Origin: CAYRSS01 sp964426945
Lineage (GTDB): Bacteria > Planctomycetota > Phycisphaerae > UBA1845
NCBI GenBank assembly: GCA_964426945.1
Contig: CAYRSS010000031.1
Span: 1-45,314, forward strand
DNA: 45,314 bases
Direction: 5' to 3'
Shown here: in pieces, positions 7,789-15,365 of the stretch
Numbering within the stretch: the first letter of the stretch is position 1
Layout: each line of letters opens with the position of its first letter
Position numbers and translations under genes: made by a program
Notes under the pieces: model-generated
The model's database searches: none
Seen by the model: the letters and a program-made list of their open reading frames with translations, nothing else
Told to the model about the DNA's origin: nothing

Positions 7789-8984
7789 AGCGCACTCTCC
7801 AGCCAGCCTTCGGCAAAGAGCTCGCCGAGTGACCGCTTCTGAATGATCTCCACGAGACGTGGGATCTCACTGACCGGCGTGACGAGCGACTCTCCGGTTT
7901 GTTCATCGCGGCGAAATAGAAACGTTGTCTCCAAGTCGGTCTCATCGAGCCAGGCCAGTACCAACGGCGAATGCGTTGTAGCGATGACCTGCGCCCGGTC
8001 GGCGTTGTTCTTGAGCAGTTCAAGCAGCAGCCGCAACCTGCTCGGATGCAGGCCCTTCTCGATTTCTTCGATCGTGATCAGTTGCGGCATTTCCGGTTGA
8101 AAGAAGGCTGCCACCAGTGCGGCGAATCGGAGCGTGCCGTCGGACAAAACGGCCGCCGTGTGATTGGTCGTGCCCTCGCGAAGGGCAAACATCGGCTCGC
8201 CGTCGGCGCCATCGAGAACTTTGACTTCTTCCACCTCGGCCGGGGAGAGGGCACGTAGCCACCCCTGAAACGCCGCGGCACGGCCTTCGCCGCCGGGCTC
8301 ATCCATGATGTCCCTGACGATCGATGCAAAGTTCTCGCCGTGCTCGCCCATTTGCTTCACGGGGCCGGGCAGGCCGTACCTGCGCAGCACCGACGGATCG
8401 GGGTCGAAGTGTTGCTGGCTGGTGAGGGCTTGTATGGCGAGGCTCAAATAGGGCTCCAGCGTTCGCAGGGAATCGAGCCCGGGCGTGCTCCCGTCGACTG
8501 CACCCGGGATTGGGGTTTTTCCTGATGTCAATTTCGCAAGCATGGCGTGAACGGAGTAGGGCATCAGCGGCAGGTTGCCGGAAAGCAGCGGTCCGTTTTC
8601 ACCGACTACCTGTTCTCCGCCTAGCTTTTCGACATCGGCGTAGACTTGAGCTCGATACACCGCTCGCTCTGTGTCCGCCACCACTGCGACGTCGAAATCG
8701 ATAGGCTCGGTGGACACGCCGCCGTTCCCGCCTTTCGAGCGGAACCCTGCTTTGGCGCTGCCGCCGCGAATCGGCTCCCAGCCGTCCCCGGCCGCGCTGC
8801 TGGGCTTCCCGTTCAGTGCCTCCGGAACGGTGGCACCCAGGCCAATGCGCTGCAGGGCGATCAGCGCCTCCAGGAAATTCGACTTGCCGCTCGCATTCGC
8901 GCCAATCAGCAGATTGAACCGCCCTAGCTTCAGGTCGACGTTTCGAAGGCTCTTGAAGCCGGAGATCTGAATGCCCTCAATCAC
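7785..8984 (-). CDS. AAA/ABC-type ATPase (AAA_21-like), defence-type
   Basis: 399 residues from GTG 8984, which has AGAGGA nearby upstream. The opening IEGIQISGFKSL and Walker A GANASGKS (28-35) are RecF/SMC-like; then a long insertion with little recognisable sequence, an ABC signature LSDGTLRF (280-287), Walker B LITIEEIEKGLHP (302-314) and the THSP switch (337-340). This is the ABC-ATPase head architecture of AAA_15/AAA_21 proteins such as OLD, RloA and AriA. It is translationally coupled to the DUF4276 gene, and the pair sits between nifU-like and nrfH genes on the same strand. The ATPase probably senses a signal and controls its partner. Specific triggers cannot be inferred. Confidence 0.8.
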   Translation of the reverse strand: MIEGIQISGFKSLRNVDLKLGRFNLLIGANASGKSNFLEALIALQRIGLGATVPEALNGKPSSAAGDGWEPIRGGSAKAGFRSKGGNGGVSTEPIDFDVAVVADTERAVYRAQVYADVEKLGGEQVVGENGPLLSGNLPLMPYSVHAMLAKLTSGKTPIPGAVDGSTPGLDSLRTLEPYLSLAIQALTSQQHFDPDPSVLRRYGLPGPVKQMGEHGENFASIVRDIMDEPGGEGRAAAFQGWLRALSPAEVEEVKVLDGADGEPMFALREGTTNHTAAVLSDGTLRFAALVAAFFQPEMPQLITIEEIEKGLHPSRLRLLLELLKNNADRAQVIATTHSPLVLAWLDETDLETTFLFRRDEQTGESLVTPVSEIPRLVEIIQKRSLGELFAEGWLESAL

Positions 8985-9054
8985 GCTGCAATCCTCTGAT
9001 CCTCGGGGGTGGAGGGGATCCGCCAAAGTTCGTCTATCGGCTGGTCGAGCGGCC

Positions 9055-9327
9055 CTACACCAGTTCCACGCGCGACACCTCGGGAATCGCATCCCGCATG
9101 TTTCGCTCGATGCCCATCGACAGCGTCATCGTCGAGGAGGGGCAGCCGATGCAGGCCCCCTTCAGGCGGACTTTGACGACGCCGTCCTCGGTGACGTCCA
9201 CCAGCTCCACGTCGCCGCCGTCGGCTTGGATCATGGGCCGCAGCGTGGCCAGCACCTTCGCCACGGCGTCGTGCACCGACTCCTTGCCGGTTGCGGGGGG
9301 CTTTCGAGGTGTCCTGCGGGTGACCAT
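9055..9327 (-). CDS. NifU C-terminal-domain iron-sulfur scaffold protein
   Basis: 90 residues of the NifU C-terminal domain family (NfuA/Nfu type), which assembles and hands over Fe-S clusters. The core is intact: a helix, then IQADGGDVELVDV, VVKVRLKGACIGCPSS with the cluster-binding Cys-x-x-Cys, and a final helix and strand. The start ATG 9327 is a choice; in-frame ATGs lie upstream and no strong ribosome site decides. It is 70 bases upstream of the ATPase gene on the same strand. Single-domain Nfu proteins of this size are common in many phyla. Confidence 0.88.
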   Translation of the reverse strand: MVTRRTPRKPPATGKESVHDAVAKVLATLRPMIQADGGDVELVDVTEDGVVKVRLKGACIGCPSSTMTLSMGIERNMRDAIPEVSRVELV

Positions 9328-9525
9328 GGCGGGCCAGTCAGTCCGGATTCGCATGCGAAAGGGGCTCCGCGGGACGGACGGAGGCCGCGGACGGCGACGG
9401 TTCGCCGCCGCCGATTTCATCGTATCGAACGCAGGGGGCTGCCACAATGGCGATCAGGGGGGCTGCGGCCCGAGAATCAGGGACCCGGTTTATCATGGGC
9501 TACCGGCCGCTCGCCGCGGTAGGCT

Positions 9526-10131
9526 GTGGGGGTGCTCCCTGGCGTGCCCTGCCCCGAATGCGGCTACGACCTTCGCGCCTCGCGCGAAGGGCGGTGTCCG
9601 GAGTGCGGTTTCTCGTACGACCACGAAGCGATCACTTCGCTGTACCGGGAGGCGATCGAGCTCCGGCTGCTCAATGACAGCGAAATGATCGACTTCGCCG
9701 TGCTCATCGCGGCGCTGCTGCTGCCGGGTGACCTGTCGACGGCCCTCTGGGGGCACGGCACGGTTCTTTCGCTCCTGGTGGTTGGCCACGGCCTGCACCT
9801 GCAGTACGCCCTGAGCCGATTCGGCATCATGGACCCGGACGACCCGCGTCGCTCCTGGCTGCTCATGTTTCGCCCTGTTTTCCTGCTGCTTTGCATCGCT
9901 GGCTCAGGCACCATGCTGGCATTTCCGGGGCTGACGCGGTTCCTCGCGGCTCTGGCGGTGGCGCGCATGTGGCAGCGATACGTAGAGAACATTCGCTGGG
10001 GGTTTGAGCGCGGACCGCATGAACCCCAGCCCGAACGCCCGCTGACGTTGAGGACGCCGCTCTCGCAGGCGCTGCTGTACGGAACGACGGGCTGGTTTGT
10101 GCTTTCGCTGTGGGCCTGGCTCGGGTCGTAG
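9526..10131 (+). CDS. Membrane protein with N-terminal planctomycete-type zinc ribbon
   Basis: 201 residues, function unknown. It opens with CPECGYDLRASREGRCPECG, four Cys forming a probable zinc ribbon, then a short linker, and hydrophobic segments near residues 60-75, 80-95, 112-135 and 180-200. The ribbon echoes the C-terminal one in the protein at 3437-4084, here at the other end of the chain, as if it were a mobile module. GTG 9526 is used; GTG 9532 is an alternative. It converges on rex with only 12 bases between stops. Confidence 0.6.
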   Translation: MGVLPGVPCPECGYDLRASREGRCPECGFSYDHEAITSLYREAIELRLLNDSEMIDFAVLIAALLLPGDLSTALWGHGTVLSLLVVGHGLHLQYALSRFGIMDPDDPRRSWLLMFRPVFLLLCIAGSGTMLAFPGLTRFLAALAVARMWQRYVENIRWGFERGPHEPQPERPLTLRTPLSQALLYGTTGWFVLSLWAWLGS

Positions 10132-10143
10132 CGGAGGCTCGGC

Positions 10144-10779
10144 TCAGCCGATCGCTGCCGAGAGCATGAACGAGAGTTGTTCCATATGTACGGCGAGATC
10201 GACGGAGGTCACACGCACCTTCGGGTCGACCTTGAGGGCCGTCGGGGCAAAATTGAGAATGCCGCGGATCCCAGCCGCGACCAGCGCGTCGGCCACTTCC
10301 TGCGCAGCGGACGCCGGCACGGTGAGAACCGCCAGCCGGACGCCGTGTGTGCGGACCTGTTCGCTCAGCTTTGACATCGGCTGGACCGGGTAGCCGGCGA
10401 GCTCTTTGCCCACGACTCGGCCATCCTTGTCGAAGACCGCCACGATCTCGAAACCCTGCTTGCCGAACCCGCGGTAGGAGATGAGCGCGCGGCCGAGGTT
10501 GCCGACGCCGACGAGGATGACGTTGGATTTCTTGTCCGTGCCGAGGATCCTGCGGACGCGCTGGATCAACTCGGGCACGCGATAGCCGATGCCGGGGTGA
10601 CCGAACTGGCCGAAGTAGGCCAGATCTTTGCGCACCTGCGCGTCAGAGAGGCCGAGTTCCTCGCCCAGTTCGCGGCTCGAGATCGTCGCCCGATCGCGGG
10701 CCTGGTAGGCCTCAAGTTGGCGCAGGTAGAAGCTGAGGCGGCGGACAGCGGGTGCGGGGATGTTGTCTGGCTTGCTCAT
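10144..10779 (-). CDS. rex: Redox-sensing transcriptional repressor Rex
   Basis: Binds DNA when NAD+ is high and releases it when NADH accumulates, controlling anaerobic and fermentative genes. 211 residues, the normal length. N-terminal winged helix with SSRELGEELGLSDAQVRKDL (about 34-53), the Rex-typical YFGQFGHPGIGY, then a Rossmann domain with VGVGNLGRAL (GxGxxG, Gly91-Gly96) and VAVFDKD. The presence of nrfHA 3 kb away makes regulation of nitrite reduction by Rex plausible, but no Rex operator was found by eye upstream of nrfH or elsewhere. Confidence 0.93.
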   Translation of the reverse strand: MSKPDNIPAPAVRRLSFYLRQLEAYQARDRATISSRELGEELGLSDAQVRKDLAYFGQFGHPGIGYRVPELIQRVRRILGTDKKSNVILVGVGNLGRALISYRGFGKQGFEIVAVFDKDGRVVGKELAGYPVQPMSKLSEQVRTHGVRLAVLTVPASAAQEVADALVAAGIRGILNFAPTALKVDPKVRVTSVDLAVHMEQLSFMLSAAIG

Positions 10780-11203
10780 CGCGGACGGCCCGTGCCTCCG
10801 GCCCCGCCGCCGTGGAGGGGATGCCGGGGCGCATCATAACGCGGATCGGGCCTTCGTGCTCACCGGGGTGGGAGGGGATGATCCGCGGGCCCGCTCAAAT
10901 GCGGCGCGACGGTGCTTCGGCGAGCCTATGATCGACCGGCGATGAGCCGCACCGCGACGTACACGGCGCCGGGGCCGACCTGGGCCCGCCGGTCCGCCGC
11001 CCGTCCTTGACACCGGTCGGGATGATTCGTTACGTTTCCGCGGCACGGCGGGGTTTCGATGGACGGTCGACCGGGGGCTCCAGCCTCCGCGCCGGATCGG
11101 TCCCGACCCGGCCGCCTGCGCCTTCCGCGATGTGGTCCCGGCCGAGTCGTGCCGACGGGCCGACTGTCTTGCCGGCGCGTGCCCGCCCGGACGGAGTAGT
11201 TGA
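10780..11203. other. Intergenic stretch between divergent rex and an exported-protein gene
   Basis: 424 GC-rich bases. A promoter-like pair is seen at 11007-11036 for the plus-strand gene. Openings on the minus strand around 10834-11301 are shadows without family features. I see no Rex-type operator and no repeats. Confidence 0.4.
11007..11036 (+). promoter_or_regulatory. Sigma70-like promoter candidate
   Basis: TTGACA (11007-11012) and TACGTT (11031-11036) with an 18-base spacer. The -35 is perfect and the -10 matches at its key T, A and final T. It would give a leader of roughly 160 bases before 11204. Confidence 0.4.
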
Positions 11204-12226
11204 ATGCAGACTGGGACACGCCGCCTGATTCTCTGCCTGTGCTTCCTGCTGTCCCCCCTCGTTGCGCAAGCCCAGCTCGACCAGATCCGCAGCTCAAACA
11301 CGCTGACGGCTGATCAGAAGGCCCAGATCGGCACGTGGCTCGGGGAGCAGCTCCGCAGGGTGGAGAGCGCCCCCGCCGAGCAGAAGTCGGACGCGGTAAC
11401 CGGGTTCTTGACCGCAGTCGAAAAGGAACGGCTGAATCGCGAGAGTTCGCTCGCCTTCCTTGAAGCGATCGCAGAGCAGGGATCGCGCATCGCCACCGAG
11501 AAGTTCAAGACCCCGGAAGTGGACGGCATGGCCGGTTTCGCCCTGCTCCAGGCGATGTCCGAGTTCGGCCGGCCGCAGGCGATTCCCGGCTTCATCGCGG
11601 GCCTCGCCGCGGCGCCACAGTCCATCCGCTACGTCGCCGCCCGCACGCTCGCTGCCAACGTGGGCACGACCGCCGCCGATGCGAAGCTGAAGGCCGACGT
11701 CCTCGCCGCCGTCCGCAAGGCCGGGGTCGAGGAGACCAACGGCTTCATCCTCCAGCACATGTACGGGGCGATCTCGTTCCCGACTATGGATGCGGAGACG
11801 TTCGCCACGTTTCTCGCGATCTTCGACGCCCGGATCGAGCGTCGCCGGGCAGGGGTGCAGCGCGTGGACCTCGGCGAGATCTCGGCCTTCGAGTACCTCG
11901 CGCGGCAGCCCATCGCGTCGGCGATGAACGCGGCGCAGCGCAGCGAACTGGCCGGTCGTCTGGCCGTGTTTCTCCGCTCCCACGCCGAGCGGCTCGGCGC
12001 CGCCAACCTCGGCGAGGACGAGCGTCACTACGTCGCCATCAGCCTGATCCGCAACGAAGAACTGCTCAAGGCCCTCGGCGTGACCGGCGGCGGTAACGTC
12101 GGCAACGTCGTGCCCGATCCAGGCCCGGTCCTGAGCGAGGCCTTCCGCTGGGTGGGCAACCCGGCCACACAGGCGAGCGGCGCGCTGAACGCCGCGCCGT
12201 GGAACGTCCCGCTCGGCGCGCCCTGA
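11204..12226 (+). CDS. Exported alpha-helical (repeat-like) protein of unknown function
   Basis: 340 residues with a clear signal peptide: basic start (MQTGTRRL), hydrophobic core, and a likely cleavage after VAQAQ around residue 24. The mature part is rich in Ala, Leu and Glu and reads as successive helix pairs, resembling a HEAT-like solenoid, with a Gly/Pro-rich C-terminal tail. I do not recognise the family. ATG 11204 fits the signal peptide. The next gene is 260 bases downstream, also exported. Confidence 0.6.
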   Translation: MQTGTRRLILCLCFLLSPLVAQAQLDQIRSSNTLTADQKAQIGTWLGEQLRRVESAPAEQKSDAVTGFLTAVEKERLNRESSLAFLEAIAEQGSRIATEKFKTPEVDGMAGFALLQAMSEFGRPQAIPGFIAGLAAAPQSIRYVAARTLAANVGTTAADAKLKADVLAAVRKAGVEETNGFILQHMYGAISFPTMDAETFATFLAIFDARIERRRAGVQRVDLGEISAFEYLARQPIASAMNAAQRSELAGRLAVFLRSHAERLGAANLGEDERHYVAISLIRNEELLKALGVTGGGNVGNVVPDPGPVLSEAFRWVGNPATQASGALNAAPWNVPLGAP

Positions 12227-12486
12227 CCGGACCCCGCTCATCCCCGCCGACCACGTCTCAAAACCGCGCGCCGGCCCCGCGGCGAGCCGGATTGCGAAAG
12301 CACTTAAAGTGCAGGTGCCTGTCGTAGCTCTCCGCTGAGCATGAACAGCGTTTTCTCGTCAGAATCGTCGATGGCGGTGACTTCCGCTTTCCTTGACTGG
12401 CCACTTCGCCGACCGCACAGTGTAGATAGAGGGTTGCGGTCAACCCTGCGCATGGATGGACAGCAGGTTTCGTGGAGAGACACGCA
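12227..12486. other. Intergenic stretch with short palindrome
   Basis: 260 bases between two exported-protein genes. It holds GCACTT-A-AAGTGC (12300-12312), a short perfect inverted repeat with a one-base centre, but nothing that decides a promoter or terminator. No gene is supported here on either strand. Confidence 0.3.
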
Positions 12487-14994
12487 ATGCGTCGCCTAAT
12501 CGGCTGCGGGTTCGTTGCGGCGTGGATCGTCGGGTGCCAATCGAACGTCGTTCCCCCCGATGGCGATCCCCCCGCGGATCGGCCCGTCACGGGCAGTGCC
12601 GCTCTCAAGCAGTTCGAGTCGGAGAGCGAATTCACAACGTACTTCGGGCGCCAGGTCATGGCGCAGAACGATCGGATCCTGACGATTGACGCAGGCGCCG
12701 CGCAGTCGGAGGACGCCGTTTCCGGCGGCCCCGATCGGGGCGACGCAGCCCCCGCCGCGCCGTCATTCGATGGCTCCGCGGTCGGCGCCGCGGAAGACGG
12801 CGACGCGAACCACTCGGGCACCACGATCCAGGAAGAGGGCGTGGACGAGGCCGACGTGGTCAAGACCGATGGTGAGCACCTTTACGTCATCGACGGCACC
12901 CGGCTGCACATCGTGCAGGCGTCGCCGCTGGCCTCGCTCAGCGAGCTCAGCCATCTCGACCTGACCGGCTACGGGCTGGACCTGTATCTCGACGGCGATC
13001 GGCTCGTCGCGATCACGTCGGAGTACGGCGGCTACTGGTATGCTGAGGACGAGGTAGGCGTCGATGTCGAGATCGACGGCGAGGTCAAGGTCGAGCGCGA
13101 GATCGCCAGCGATGGCGGCGGCTCGGCGGGCGTCTCGATCGCCATCGAGCCGGGCTTCGACATCCTGCCTCACGGGCCCTGGGTGTACACACGCCCGCGC
13201 ACGGTGATCACGGTGATTGACGCGGCCGACCGCGCCAACCCTGTGATCGAGTCGACGACCAGCGTCGAGGGGACCGTATCGGCCAGCCGGATGGTCGACG
13301 GCGTTCTCCACCTGGTGCTCGCCAACTACCCGAACTACTACTACGACGTGATGCCGATGCTCGGCCGGCCGGAGAATTCAATGGCCGCCGTGCGCCCGGC
13401 CGACCTGCTGCCGGACTTCACGCAGCGTCGCGCAGACGGCTCCGAAATCTCGGGCGACCTGCTGTCGTGGGACAGCGTCTACCGTCCGGCGGATGAGGAC
13501 GGCTTCGGTATGGTTACGGTCGTCAGCGTCGACGTGGATGCCGACGCCGCCATGTCGGCCGTGGGCATCGTCGCCCAGCCCAGCCTGGTGTACGCCTCGG
13601 ATCAGGCCCTGTACCTCACCAACGGCAGCTTCGATCCCTTCGGGTCGGAGCGCGAAACGACGACCATCTTCAAGCTTGCCTACCGCGGTCGTGGGGTGGC
13701 GCCTGTGGCTTCGGGCTTCGTTCCGGGGCGCGTCCTCAACCAGTACTCGATGGGCGAGCACAACGGCTTCCTCCGCGTGGCGACCACGACGGGGTTCAAC
13801 TCGGTCTTCGGCCCGACCCGCACCGAATCGGTCAACGCCGTCTACGTGCTCGGCGTGAGCGCGGATGAGCTCGAAGTTGTCGGCCGCATCGAGGGCATCG
13901 CCGCGGGCGAGAGCGTCCAGTCGGCGCGGTTCATCGGCGACAAGGGCTTTGTCGTCACCTTCGAGCAGATCGACCCGCTCTTTACGCTCGACCTGGCCGA
14001 TCCGACGAATCCGCGGATCGTCGGGGAGCTCAAGGTTCCCGGTTTCTCGACCTTCATTACGCCACTCGGCGAGAACCACCTGCTCACCGTCGGGCAGTAT
14101 GTCGATCCTGAGGGCAACAACTGGCAGACCGCCGTTCAGCTCTCGATCTTCGACGTCACCGACTTCGCCAACCCGGTGCAGGCGCACAACCTGATCATCG
14201 GCGGGGACACCGGTTCCTACTCCGAGGCGCTGTGGAATCCGAAGGCCTTCACCTACTTCGCCGAGGCGGGCATGGTCGCGCTGCCAGTGTCGATCTACGG
14301 CACCTGGGCGCCCTACGACTTCGGCGATGTGGACATCGATCGGGCCCTCGGGCTCATCGACGGCGATGTGACCGCCGACGGCTCGGACGGCGGTCTCGTC
14401 GACCTGCTGACCGAGATTCTCGCGGCGCTGGATGGTCTCGACGGTGGCGCTTCCTCCGGTGATGGCGGCGCGGCTCCGCCCGATGAGGGCGAGATCGATG
14501 AATGGCTGGTCGACATCTTCACGCCGCAGTATCCGGCAGACAGCTTCGACGGACTGATGGTGTTCTCCGTCTCCGCCGCCGACGGCTTCGGCGAGGTCGC
14601 GCGGTTCAGCACCCGCCCCGAGCCGGACGACAGCCAGGCGTACTACTACGGCTACTGGCCGTCCTTTACGCGCGGCGTGTTCATCGGCTCGGCCATCTTC
14701 ACCGTGACCGATCTCGGCGTTCAGGGTGCGGATCTCGCCGACGTCGCCGGCAGCAAGGTGGATGTCCGGTTCGAGCGCGAGGATGTCATCATTGACGACC
14801 TGCCGATGCCGGTGGAGCCGCCCATGGTGGACGATCCCGTACTCATCGACCCGATGCCGACCGAGCCCGCACTGGACCCCGACAAGCCGGTGAGCGTTGA
14901 GGCGACCGAGGTGTCGCCGGGCACCGACCGCCCCTCGGTGGGCACGGGTGCCGGCGTATCCGGGACCTCCTCGGGCAAGCCTGAGAAGGCCTGA
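12487..14994 (+). CDS. Lipoprotein with C-terminal beta-propeller domain (Beta_propel family)
   Basis: 835 residues. The signal ends AAWIVGCQSN, a lipobox with the acylated Cys near residue 17, so the product is likely an anchored lipoprotein. A conserved opening, GTTIQEEGVDEADVVKTDG, followed by HLYVIDGTRLHIV, is the signature of the secreted beta-propeller family distantly related to WD-40 proteins. Many strand pairs of the form strand-turn-strand follow to about residue 780. An acidic low-complexity insert (near residues 630-680, Gly/Asp rich) and a Pro/Glu/Asp tail are odd features. ATG 12487 is preferred over GTG 12472 because GGAG sits 9 bases ahead. A strong terminator follows. Its molecular role is not known. 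Confidence 0.82.
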   Translation: MRRLIGCGFVAAWIVGCQSNVVPPDGDPPADRPVTGSAALKQFESESEFTTYFGRQVMAQNDRILTIDAGAAQSEDAVSGGPDRGDAAPAAPSFDGSAVGAAEDGDANHSGTTIQEEGVDEADVVKTDGEHLYVIDGTRLHIVQASPLASLSELSHLDLTGYGLDLYLDGDRLVAITSEYGGYWYAEDEVGVDVEIDGEVKVEREIASDGGGSAGVSIAIEPGFDILPHGPWVYTRPRTVITVIDAADRANPVIESTTSVEGTVSASRMVDGVLHLVLANYPNYYYDVMPMLGRPENSMAAVRPADLLPDFTQRRADGSEISGDLLSWDSVYRPADEDGFGMVTVVSVDVDADAAMSAVGIVAQPSLVYASDQALYLTNGSFDPFGSERETTTIFKLAYRGRGVAPVASGFVPGRVLNQYSMGEHNGFLRVATTTGFNSVFGPTRTESVNAVYVLGVSADELEVVGRIEGIAAGESVQSARFIGDKGFVVTFEQIDPLFTLDLADPTNPRIVGELKVPGFSTFITPLGENHLLTVGQYVDPEGNNWQTAVQLSIFDVTDFANPVQAHNLIIGGDTGSYSEALWNPKAFTYFAEAGMVALPVSIYGTWAPYDFGDVDIDRALGLIDGDVTADGSDGGLVDLLTEILAALDGLDGGASSGDGGAAPPDEGEIDEWLVDIFTPQYPADSFDGLMVFSVSAADGFGEVARFSTRPEPDDSQAYYYGYWPSFTRGVFIGSAIFTVTDLGVQGADLADVAGSKVDVRFEREDVIIDDLPMPVEPPMVDDPVLIDPMPTEPALDPDKPVSVEATEVSPGTDRPSVGTGAGVSGTSSGKPEKA

Positions 14995-15032
14995 CCCCGC
15001 GCCGCGGCCCCGCCCATCCAGAGCAGCCAATC

Positions 15033-15064
15033 GACCGCCGCCCTCCCCAGGGCGGCGGTCTTTT
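15033..15064 (+). terminator. Intrinsic terminator
   Basis: A perfect 12-base-pair stem GACCGCCGCCCT / AGGGCGGCGGTC around a CCCC loop (15033-15060), followed by TTTT. It ends the beta-propeller gene and insulates the prepilin gene downstream. Confidence 0.9.
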
Positions 15065-15181
15065 CATGCGCCGGCGCAGGCCGGTCGCCGCCGTCAGGTC
15101 GACGCTTTCCGGCGGTAGTTTGCGGGACTTCGGCAGTTTCGGCCGCTATTATCCGCCGGGGCTGGGCCTAGCCAGCCTACT

Positions 15182-15197
15182 TTGTGCGAACGCACAA
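15182..15197. promoter_or_regulatory. Perfect 16-bp palindrome, operator candidate
   Basis: TTGTGCG-AA-CGCACAA is a perfect inverted repeat, ending 33 bases before the -35 box of the prepilin promoter. Such size and position suit a dimeric regulator. It resembles a Rex site (TTGTG...CACAA) but the spacing between halves is 6, not 8, so I do not call it one. Confidence 0.45.
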
Positions 15198-15230
15198 GAG
15201 AGAAGTGAGGCGAAAACGTCCGAAGATTGA

Positions 15231-15259
15231 TTGACGTTACCTGTCGGGCGTGGTAATTT
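15231..15259 (+). promoter_or_regulatory. Sigma70-like promoter of the first prepilin-like gene
   Basis: TTGACG (15231-15236), 17-base spacer, TAATTT (15254-15259). Good match at both boxes and ideal spacing; predicted start near 15266, leaving a leader of about 100 bases before ATG 15366. Confidence 0.6.
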
Positions 15260-15365
15260 TGCCATTCAGAAGGTCAACTACCTTCGGGCAGTTCGGGCGA
15301 CATCGTCAAACAGTCACTTTGTCCGTAGCTCAAGCGCGCGAGCACACTTGTTGGGGACACATCCT

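Noticed and set aside
12393..12425. Promoter for the beta-propeller gene
   Set aside because: A TTGACT box is seen at 12393, but no acceptable -10 lies 16-18 bases after it; TAGATA lies 24 bases after.
13378..15030. 550-residue minus-strand opening across the beta-propeller lipoprotein
   Set aside because: It is the antisense shadow of a GC-rich gene: no start signal, no family motifs, and composition dominated by Arg, Gly and Ala. The plus strand holds a clear Beta_propel signature and lipobox.
15182..15197. Rex operator
   Set aside because: Half-sites resemble TTGTG/CACAA, but spacing is 6 bases rather than the 8 of known Rex sites. Kept only as a generic operator candidate.
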